From the NCBI GenBank assembly GCA_017613225.1, contig JAGAEH010000091.1:1-5887 (forward strand): a stretch of 5,887 bases of DNA. The letters run 5' to 3'. Below the pieces are notes generated by a model. That model made no database searches and was not told where the DNA came from. It saw only the letters and a list, made by a program, of their open reading frames with translations. Position numbers and translations under genes: made by a program. The stretch is from Lachnospiraceae bacterium. GTDB taxonomy: Bacteria; Bacillota; Clostridia; Lachnospirales; Lachnospiraceae. Every line of letters begins with the position of its first letter. Position 1 is the stretch's first letter. This document shows, in pieces, positions 1 through 4,906 of the stretch.

Positions 1-1
1 G

Positions 2-673
2 GACATCGACCTGACCGCCTCCGACGCGGAGATCTCCAGGGCGATCCATGACAAGCTGATCGATACGGTCACCTACAACACCCCTGTGATGGAAGACAAC
101 ACCGTGACGGGCTACTGCAACCTGGCCCACACCGCCTACGGCGCGCTGGTGGCGGATAACAAGGGCACTCCCAACTATGCGGTGTGCGACGGTTATTCCC
201 AGGCCTACGTGTACCTGCTGCAGCAGTGCGGCATCAACGCGGCTGTGATCGTGGGCATTGCCGGCTCCGACAAAGCCACTGCGGGCGGCCACGCCTGGTC
301 GGTGGTCCAGCTGGACGGCGACTGGTACGAAGTGGACTCCACCTGGAACGACATCGGTTCCCTGGAAGAGGCGGTGGAGGGGATCAAGGCCAGCGATCCT
401 TTCAGCTACAAGTACTATCACGAAGCGGTGGTGGACCCCCAATACCGCGACCTGGTGCAGCACTACCTGTTCAACCTGACTACGAAGAAGATCACCGATT
501 TCAAGGCTGACAGGAGCCACAACTACATCAGCAAGGACCAGAAGTACACCTATTCTCTGATCGGTGACAGCGTGCACATCCGCGCCAACACCACCATGAG
601 AGGCTACGCGGCCTACGGCTACGCGGTGCAGCTGGCGCCGGAAGCCAAGGGTACGATGCACGCCTATAAATAA
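2..673 (+). CDS. Transglutaminase-like domain protein, 3' part (5' end outside window)
   Basis: An open frame enters from the left edge in frame 2 and ends at TAA, giving 223 visible residues. The GTG at 86 is not a credible start because the frame stays open and domain-like upstream of it. The visible part carries a transglutaminase-like (papain-fold) core: catalytic Cys at visible residue 62 in VCDGYSQAY, His at 97 in GGHAWSVV, and Asp at 112 in WYEVDSTWND. Spacing and context are those of the family triad, so the enzyme is probably active. About 110 residues follow the Asp, including a stretch near the C-terminus rich in Tyr/Thr and likely beta-stranded. In Firmicutes such proteins are usually secreted or surface-anchored proteases or peptidoglycan-associated enzymes; the signal peptide, if any, lies outside the window. 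No substrate can be assigned. It reads toward the BlaI operon, but that operon has its own promoter, so co-transcription is not required. Confidence 0.85.
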   Translation, partial: DIDLTASDAEISRAIHDKLIDTVTYNTPVMEDNTVTGYCNLAHTAYGALVADNKGTPNYAVCDGYSQAYVYLLQQCGINAAVIVGIAGSDKATAGGHAWSVVQLDGDWYEVDSTWNDIGSLEEAVEGIKASDPFSYKYYHEAVVDPQYRDLVQHYLFNLTTKKITDFKADRSHNYISKDQKYTYSLIGDSVHIRANTTMRGYAAYGYAVQLAPEAKGTMHAYK

Positions 674-710
674 AAAAGCGGCAGAGCGCTGATAATAGCT
701 GCATAACTGC

Positions 711-739
711 TTGACAAGAAAGCTCTACAATTGTAGTAT
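711..739 (+). promoter_or_regulatory. Sigma-70-type promoter of the BlaI/M56 operon
   Basis: A perfect -35 TTGACA (711-716) and a -10 TAGTAT (734-739) are separated by exactly 17 bp. Transcription would begin near 746. The -10 and most of the spacer lie inside the left operator, which fits repression by occlusion of RNA polymerase. Confidence 0.85.
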
Positions 740-763
740 TAAGTTACACTACAATTGTAGAGC
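722..763. promoter_or_regulatory. Double BlaI/MecI-type operator
   Basis: Two identical 12-bp palindromes, CTACAATTGTAG at 725-736 and 749-760, each contain the BlaI/MecI core TACAnnTGTA. Their centres are 24 bp apart, so they lie on roughly the same helix face. They also form the arms of a larger perfect inverted repeat: GCTCTACAATTGTAG (722-736) and its reverse complement (749-763), with a 12-bp centre. The left site covers the promoter spacer and part of the -10; the right site lies just past the predicted start of transcription. The likely ligand is the BlaI-type repressor encoded at 1273, which gives negative autoregulation. I saw no further copy of this palindrome in the window. Confidence 0.88.
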
Positions 764-809
764 ATTTTTGTGCCCACAGCACAGAGGAGAGGAGATAACA
801 GTCAGTCCG

Positions 810-1280
810 ATGAAAAAACACATCAAAACGATCGCGCTGGGACTGATCCCGCAGATATTCGGGTTCCTTATGGACCGCGCATGGACCCTTCCGCTGCCCC
901 AGATCTTTTGGACGATCCTGGAACTGCTGTTTCTTGTGGGATGGGGATGGCTGGCTTACCGGATCATGAAAAAAGAGGACCGTGTGATGAGCAATGTCGT
1001 CCGAATGAACGCGATCGGCCTGATCATGCTGATCCTGGTCCTGGTCCAGGAACTGGCAGTGGGGCAATACTGGCCCAACCTTTTCGGGCTGCTGCCGCAG
1101 TTTTACTTCTTATCCTGCCTGAGACCGGTCTACTGGCTGATCGATACCGTCTACGGCTGGATATCCAGAGCGTCTGCCGGTTCCGTCCTGGCAACACGTG
1201 TCTGGGCAGCGGAACTTTTGGAGTTCATATTAATGATAGCAGCGACCTATATCGGGAGCAGGAGGAAACAAAATGGCTAA
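810..1280 (+). CDS. Small multi-pass membrane protein, first gene of the BlaI/M56 operon
   Basis: This encodes 156 residues of no family I recognise. I chose ATG 810 (MKKHIKTIALG...), which has a purine-rich GGAG at 791-794; the 15-nt spacing is long. The frame is open back to 711, but a start there would sit on the -35 box and the operators, so it is rejected. Hydrophobic segments lie at about residues 31-52, 66-84, 91-112 and 131-150, with a weaker one at 6-20, giving four or five membrane spans. The protein has a basic end (RRKQNG) and is rich in Trp/Leu/Ile, with no visible catalytic motif or large soluble domain. It overlaps the repressor gene by 8 nt and directly follows the BlaI-type operators. 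As the only gene here besides the regulators, it is the candidate effector (resistance, transport or envelope protection) or an accessory sensor. Function unknown. Confidence 0.78.
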   Translation: MKKHIKTIALGLIPQIFGFLMDRAWTLPLPQIFWTILELLFLVGWGWLAYRIMKKEDRVMSNVVRMNAIGLIMLILVLVQELAVGQYWPNLFGLLPQFYFLSCLRPVYWLIDTVYGWISRASAGSVLATRVWAAELLEFILMIAATYIGSRRKQNG

Positions 1281-1665
1281 GAAAAAAGAAGAAAGAAAAT
1301 TAGTCCGCCTGCCGGATTCCGAGCTAGAAGTGATGCAGGCTGTATGGGACAGTGAGCAGCCGGTCCCCAGGGCAAAGCTGGAGGAGCTGATGGCAGAGCG
1401 GCATCCCATGGCGCAGACAACGCTGCTGACGCTGCTGACCCGGCTTGCCGACAAGGGTTTTGTGAAGATCGAAAAGGCGGGACGCGGCAGTGTCTATACC
1501 GCGCTCGTGGACCGCGGAGAGTATCTTTCGGACCAGAGCCGTTCCTTTATCGACCGCCTGTGCGGCGGAAAGATGTCCGTGTTCGCCGCGGCGCTCTGCG
1601 ACAGCGGACTGACAAAGGAAGAACTGGATGAGCTGAGAGAGCTGATCGAAAGGAGCGGAAGATGA
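1273..1665 (+). CDS. BlaI/MecI/CopY-family transcriptional repressor
   Basis: This is a 130-residue protein of normal length for the BlaI/MecI (Penicillinase_R) family. The N-terminal winged helix spans about residues 12-80: LPDSELEVMQAVW matches helix 1, MAQTTLLTLLTRLADKGF the recognition-helix region, and EKAGRGSVYTALVDRGEYL the wing and exit. The C-terminal residues (about 85-128) form the helical dimerisation part, SRSFIDRLCGG onward. The family binds TACAnnTGTA dyads as a dimer and is inactivated by proteolysis in its dimerisation part. Its start has an ideal AGGAGG (1260-1265) 7 nt upstream, stronger than that of the gene before it, so the repressor should be well made. It is encoded next to a BlaR1-like peptidase, and matching operators precede the operon. 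The Asn-Phe cleavage dipeptide of staphylococcal BlaI/MecI is not evident; the equivalent stretch near residues 104-109 reads VFAAAL. Family certain, inducer unknown. The symbol blaI is withheld because no beta-lactamase is linked. Confidence 0.95.
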   Translation: MAKKKEERKLVRLPDSELEVMQAVWDSEQPVPRAKLEELMAERHPMAQTTLLTLLTRLADKGFVKIEKAGRGSVYTALVDRGEYLSDQSRSFIDRLCGGKMSVFAAALCDSGLTKEELDELRELIERSGR

Positions 1666-3116
1666 GCGGTGTGGAGATCCAGCGGCTGGAACTCATCATC
1701 ATCGTCACACTGATCTTCGTAGCCGGGGTCTGTGCCGGAAACAGCAGGCTGGAAAAACGGACGATCAAGAGCTATTCGGTCATGTCCCCTTTCATGATCC
1801 TGTATTTCATCCTATTCTGGATCCCGATCCTCGCGGCAGGCGGAAGCCGGGTACTGCTGAAACAGGAACTATTTGGCCTGTGGCTGGAGATCTTTTTCCA
1901 TGCAAGTATCTATTATGGGATCCTGCTGCTCGTGATGCCGCTGATCCGCAAAAAGATCCGCCCTCTGGGCTGTGCCACACTGTGGCTGCTGCCGGGGATC
2001 CTGCTGCTGAAATGGTTCATCAATGTCTATCAGCCGATGCCGGTCTGGGTCTGGGTGTTCAAGAAGCGCATAGTCGATCTGCTCCTGATCCTGTGGGGAG
2101 CGGGGGCATCTGCCGTCCTCGGCTTTTTTGTCGGTAAACATGTCCAGAACCGCAGATTTCTTTTAAATGCCGCAACGGAGCCTTCCGACCATGTAGCGGA
2201 ACTGTGGCTCAAGATCCAGCGGTCGATGCAGCCTATCCGTAAAAGGCCGAGGGAGCTGAAAGAGTACAGGCTGATGATCTCTGAAGCGGCGAAGACCCCG
2301 GTCACGGTCGGTCTGATCCGGCGCACCATGGTCGTCGTCCTTCCGCAGAAAGAGTATACAGACGAACAGCTGACGCTGATCTTTAAGCACGAACTGACCC
2401 ATATCCTGCGGCACGACACCAAGAGCAAACTGTTCATGATCTGCTGTACGGCGCTCTGCTGGTTCGATCCGCTGGTCTGGCCGGCCATGCGCAGCTGTGC
2501 CGAGGACCTGGAACTCTCCTGTGATGAGCAGGTCCTGATGTATGAGGATGAAAAAACAAGAAGGAACTATGCGGAGCTGCTGCTCTCCACAGCGGCAGAC
2601 AGCACCGGGATCACTTCCTGCCTGTCCGGAAACGCCGCAGCGCTGAAGGACCGGCTGACAGAGATCGTCAGACCGGGGAAAAAGGTCCTGGGAAGCGTGC
2701 TGATCGGGCTGGTGGTCTTTGCTCTGCTGGCTACGTCCGGATTGGTCGCCATCGCCTGGGATGCCGGAGACGACACACAGATCGAAGCGGTCAGGAGCAT
2801 CGGCGAAGAGGGATACGAGGTGGATCTGTCGGCGTTTACTGACGTGAAAGCAGATCCGGATCAGGAGGGCATTCATAAGGCGGTCGCGGATCTGGAGCTC
2901 CTGCAGATGACAGGACCTTATGAGTTTTGGCTGTCCAAGCAGGACTATCTCCATATTCTTTTTCACTCTCCGGAGGGGCTGCGGGTGCTGTACCTTTGGG
3001 AACATTATGCGGAGACCGCGCTGGTGGACGGCACCGTTCGATACCGCTATTATATCGAGGAGCCGGTGGATCTGGAACAGATCAGGAGCATGCTGAATAT
3101 GAAGAGTATGAAGTAG
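1662..3116 (+). CDS. BlaR1/MecR1-like M56-family membrane metallopeptidase (antirepressor sensor)
   Basis: This 484-residue protein starts at an ATG overlapping the repressor stop by 4 nt (ATGA), with AGGAG 6 nt upstream. Five hydrophobic spans (about 9-26, 41-61, 73-95, 104-122, 136-157) precede a cytoplasmic domain holding the zinc-binding HELTH at 243-247 and the downstream ELSCDEQV at 284-291, whose Glu supplies the usual third ligand. A sixth span lies at about 343-366. Basic loops after spans 1, 3 and 5 put the protease inside and the C-terminus outside, as in BlaR1. In that family, signal binding outside activates the protease and leads to loss of the BlaI-type repressor. The external part is only about 118 residues and shows no penicillin-binding serine motifs (SxxK, KTG). 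It is therefore not a beta-lactam sensor of the known kind; it has a Tyr-rich YRYYIEEPVD stretch near the end. Most likely it induces its own operon in response to an unknown signal. Confidence 0.93.
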   Translation: MSGVEIQRLELIIIVTLIFVAGVCAGNSRLEKRTIKSYSVMSPFMILYFILFWIPILAAGGSRVLLKQELFGLWLEIFFHASIYYGILLLVMPLIRKKIRPLGCATLWLLPGILLLKWFINVYQPMPVWVWVFKKRIVDLLLILWGAGASAVLGFFVGKHVQNRRFLLNAATEPSDHVAELWLKIQRSMQPIRKRPRELKEYRLMISEAAKTPVTVGLIRRTMVVVLPQKEYTDEQLTLIFKHELTHILRHDTKSKLFMICCTALCWFDPLVWPAMRSCAEDLELSCDEQVLMYEDEKTRRNYAELLLSTAADSTGITSCLSGNAAALKDRLTEIVRPGKKVLGSVLIGLVVFALLATSGLVAIAWDAGDDTQIEAVRSIGEEGYEVDLSAFTDVKADPDQEGIHKAVADLELLQMTGPYEFWLSKQDYLHILFHSPEGLRVLYLWEHYAETALVDGTVRYRYYIEEPVDLEQIRSMLNMKSMK

Positions 3117-3133
3117 ACGTAAAGAGAACATAA

Positions 3134-3163
3134 AAAACCGGGCTTGATGCCCGGTTTTGTTTT
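3134..3163. terminator. Rho-independent terminator, probably bidirectional
   Basis: CCGGGC (3138-3143) pairs with GCCCGG (3149-3154) around the loop TTGAT. Four A-T pairs extend the stem on each side, and a T-rich run follows on the plus strand. It starts 17 nt after the stop of the M56 gene. On the minus strand the same stem is followed by six Ts, so it can also end the leftward degV transcript, whose stop lies about 70 bp away. Confidence 0.88.
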
Positions 3164-3165
3164 GT

Positions 3166-3233
3166 GAAGACGGAAGAACCGTCCCCGTGTCTTCATTTTG
3201 AAGACAGAAGAACCGTCCCCGTGTCTTTATTTT
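3166..3233. repeat. Two tandem copies of a 34-bp repeat
   Basis: Copies at 3166-3199 and 3200-3233 are directly adjacent and differ at two positions (G/A at position 7, C/T at position 29). Each contains GAAGAACCGTCCCCGTGTCT. Copy 1 can form a small hairpin, GACGG-AAGAA-CCGTC, and has matching ends GAAGAC/GTCTTC; copy 2 has one mismatch in the hairpin. The array fills the gap between the terminator and degV. The TAA and last Lys codon of degV fall inside copy 2. From memory, the reverse-strand core GGGGACGGTTCT resembles dispersed repeats seen around REP-associated Y1 transposases in Firmicutes; no transposase is present here. Confidence 0.85.
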
Positions 3234-4114
3234 CCGCGCTTGTCTCCGAAGAAGAACAGGGCCAGGGTGCCGGGGCCCGTGTGGCTGCCGATGGTGGCGC
3301 CGATGGGGAAGATCTGCACCTTGCCGTCCAGGTTCGGGAACAGCTCCTCGATCCTCGCGGCGACCATCTGGGCGTGCTCCAGGAAATCGGACTGGCAGAT
3401 GAAGCACTTGCCGCTGTAGTTTAAGCCGCCCTCCGCGTGTTCCTCCATCATCTGGATGATGCGCTTGGCGGCGGATTTCTTGCCGCGGCATTTTTCCCGG
3501 GGGATCAGGTGCCCTTCGTCCTCCATGTTCAGGAAGGGGCAGATGTTCAGCATCTTGCCGAAGAAGCCTGCGGTCCTGGAGACGCGGCCGCCTTTGATGT
3601 AGAAGGTCAGGTCGGTGGAATAGAACCAGTGATGGACGTTCAGCTTGTGGTCCTCGGCCCAGGTGCGGAGCTCGCCGATCCCCATGCCGGCGTTCTTCTT
3701 TTCCGCCAGGGCCACCATGAACAGGCCGTAGCCGCTGGAGGCGCCGCGGGAGTCCACGATGTAGATCCTGCGGTCCGGATACTGTTCGGCCAGCTCCTGC
3801 TGCGCTACGCAGGCGGAGTTCCAGGCGCCGGAGATGCCGGAGGAAAGGGTGACGTGCAGGATGTCTTTTCCTTCTTTCAGGAAGGACTCGAAATAGTCGA
3901 TGAATTCCTGGACCGTCACCTGGGAAGTCTTGGCGTCCTCGCCGGCCACCATCCTGCGGTACAGCTCGGCGGGTGGAAGGGACTTGCCCATGTCATCCAC
4001 ATAGACGTCATTGCCCAGATGGACGTGGAACGGGACGTAGTGGATGCCGTATTCTTTGAACACTTCTTCGGTCAGGTCTGCCGGGGAACAGCAGGACAGG
4101 ATATAATCACTCAT
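3227..4114 (-). CDS. DegV-family fatty-acid-binding protein
   Basis: This 295-residue protein has the usual length of the DegV/FakB family. These proteins hold a fatty acid and, where a FakA kinase is present, hand it over for phosphorylation and entry into phospholipid synthesis. I chose the start at 4114 (MSDYILSCCSPADL) because GGAGG (4121-4125, read on the minus strand) lies 6 nt upstream; the frame runs 10 codons further with no support. Family landmarks are KTSQVT (62-67), LSSGISGAWNSA (90-101), DSRGASSGYG (121-130), YIKGGRVSRTAGFFGKMLNICP (172-193), CRGKKSA (209-215) and GSHTGPGTLALFFFGDK (276-292). The last contains the His that contacts the lipid carboxylate in FakB proteins. It is cytoplasmic, with no signal peptide. 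No fakA gene is in the window. It diverges from the TetR gene and faces the M56 operon across a shared terminator. The lipid ligand is unknown. Confidence 0.93.
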   Translation of the reverse strand: MSDYILSCCSPADLTEEVFKEYGIHYVPFHVHLGNDVYVDDMGKSLPPAELYRRMVAGEDAKTSQVTVQEFIDYFESFLKEGKDILHVTLSSGISGAWNSACVAQQELAEQYPDRRIYIVDSRGASSGYGLFMVALAEKKNAGMGIGELRTWAEDHKLNVHHWFYSTDLTFYIKGGRVSRTAGFFGKMLNICPFLNMEDEGHLIPREKCRGKKSAAKRIIQMMEEHAEGGLNYSGKCFICQSDFLEHAQMVAARIEELFPNLDGKVQIFPIGATIGSHTGPGTLALFFFGDKRGK

Positions 4115-4138
4115 TTTATGCCTCCAAAAACACAGGAC

Positions 4139-4167
4139 TTGCAAAATATACGCAAAGCCATTAATAT
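4139..4167 (+). promoter_or_regulatory. Candidate promoter of the TetR-family gene
   Basis: TTGCAA (4139-4144) lies 17 bp before TAATAT (4162-4167). Both hexamers match consensus only in part, and the region is AT-rich, so a chance match is possible. Its -10 coincides with the -10 of the candidate degV promoter on the other strand, so the two could not be occupied together. Confidence 0.35.
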
Positions 4168-4177
4168 ATGAATATTA
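4162..4177. promoter_or_regulatory. Inverted repeat in the degV-tetR intergenic region, possible TetR-family operator
   Basis: TAATAT (4162-4167) and ATATTA (4172-4177) form a perfect dyad around ATGA. It overlaps the -10 elements of both candidate divergent promoters, where a TetR-family autorepressor commonly binds. In AT-rich DNA such a dyad can arise by chance. Confidence 0.35.
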
Positions 4178-4191
4178 TTACAATAGCGCAA
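4163..4191 (-). promoter_or_regulatory. Candidate degV promoter
   Basis: Read on the minus strand, TTGCGC (4186-4191) lies 17 bp before TATATT (4163-4168). The -35 is weak but the -10 is near consensus. Transcription would begin near 4156 and give a leader of about 40 nt before degV. Confidence 0.5.
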
Positions 4192-4250
4192 GTAATTCAA
4201 TAAATCAAGTGATACATACGCCCGGATCATGTTTCAAAAGGAGCGGCCAG

Positions 4251-4772
4251 ATGGACAAACGCAAGGAAGAGAATAAGAGAGTACGTGCCGCGATCAATCG
4301 GGCCTTCTTCAATCTGTTTTCCAAAAAGAAGATGGAGGACATCACGGTGACGGAGATCGTCTCCGAGGCCGGCGTCGCCCGCGCGTCCTTTTACCGCAAC
4401 TACAACTCCAAGGACGAGGTGATGGAGTCCGCTCTGCGGGACATGCTTCAGGACATGGACGACGGTTCGGAGGACCTTGCGCAGGTGTACAAAAAGGATC
4501 ACGTGCACCGCTGTTTTGAACTGTTCGGGAAGTACGAGCACATCCTGATGGAGATCCACAGTTCCGGTTTCGGACTGAAGATCCTGGAGGCTCTGAACAG
4601 CTATTACGAGCAGGTCGCGGGGGACATGCCCGCCAATTCCAAGGAACGTTTCAGCCTGTACGTCTTTGCGGGCTCCCTGTACAACACGGCCATGACCTGG
4701 CTGAAGGACGGCCGGGGCGAGGCGGCCCACGAAGTGGCGGAGGTCTTCTGCGACAGCATCGGGATATCGTAA
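4251..4772 (+). CDS. TetR/AcrR-family transcriptional regulator
   Basis: This 173-residue protein is slightly shorter than the usual TetR length of about 190. I chose ATG 4251 (MDKRKEENKR) because AAGGAG (4238-4243) lies 7 nt upstream; the frame opens 14 codons earlier at a GTG with no such site. The N-terminal DNA-binding domain is clear: RAAINRAFFNLFSKKKMEDI leads to the helix-turn-helix ITVTEIVSEAGVARASFYRNY (about 31-51), then SKDEVMESAL. The C-terminal ligand-binding part (about 65-173) is helical and divergent; FAGSLYNTAMTWLKDG (about 139-154) resembles the last-but-one helix of the TetR C-terminal type found in DhaS-like regulators. Family members act as dimeric repressors released by small molecules. 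Divergent degV is the natural target besides itself, and leuS follows downstream from its own promoter. The ligand is unknown. Confidence 0.92.
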   Translation: MDKRKEENKRVRAAINRAFFNLFSKKKMEDITVTEIVSEAGVARASFYRNYNSKDEVMESALRDMLQDMDDGSEDLAQVYKKDHVHRCFELFGKYEHILMEIHSSGFGLKILEALNSYYEQVAGDMPANSKERFSLYVFAGSLYNTAMTWLKDGRGEAAHEVAEVFCDSIGIS

Positions 4773-4816
4773 GAGGGCAGGAGAGCGAAAAGCGCGGAAA
4801 AACGTGCATCTCCGGC

Positions 4817-4845
4817 TTGATTCACCATGAAAATGGTGCTATACT
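4817..4845 (+). promoter_or_regulatory. leuS promoter with an inverted repeat in its spacer
   Basis: TTGATT (4817-4822) and TATACT (4840-4845) are 17 bp apart, with transcription expected near 4852. The spacer is almost filled by the perfect inverted repeat CACCAT-GAAA-ATGGTG (4823-4838), placed like a repressor operator. Confidence 0.75.
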
Positions 4846-4866
4846 ACACCAAATTTGCAATTTCAG

Positions 4867-4885
4867 GGACGGAGCGATCCGTTCC
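4867..4885 (+). promoter_or_regulatory. Short hairpin in the leuS leader
   Basis: CGGA (4870-4873) pairs with TCCG (4878-4881) around the GNRA-type loop GCGA. After a bulged T (4882), GGA (4867-4869) pairs with TCC (4883-4885). No T run follows, so it is not a terminator. It lies just upstream of the leuS ribosome binding site and may stabilise the mRNA or tune translation. The leader is only about 55 nt, too short for a T-box. Confidence 0.45.
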
Positions 4886-4906
4886 TTATCATAGGGAGAG
4901 TTGGTT

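Noticed and set aside
674..700. Terminator after the transglutaminase-like gene
   Set aside because: Only a four-pair AGCG/CGCT stem (677-690) without a T run is visible, too weak to call.
711..809. Upstream TTG start for the first operon gene
   Set aside because: It would begin on the -35 hexamer and translate the operators; the transcript is predicted to start near 746. ATG 810 is preferred.
3166..3233. Possible CRISPR array
   Set aside because: The two repeat units are directly adjacent with no unique spacer, and there are no cas genes.
3164..3424. Short plus-strand open frames between the terminator and degV
   Set aside because: They are made of the translated repeat and the antisense of degV; no ribosome binding site or protein-like composition.
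2163..3491. 442-codon open frame on the minus strand
   Set aside because: It runs antisense through the M56 gene, the terminator, the repeat array and the end of degV. The translation is rich in Arg, His, Gln and Pro with no domain, typical of a shadow frame in GC-rich DNA.
3437..4171. 244-codon open frame on the plus strand opposite degV
   Set aside because: It is antisense to a clear DegV-family protein, has low-complexity Gly/Ala/Val composition and no ribosome binding site.
4846..4906. T-box riboswitch upstream of leuS
   Set aside because: The leader is about 55 nt, with only a short GCGA-capped hairpin, no AGGGUGG-type T-box sequence and no terminator or antiterminator pair.
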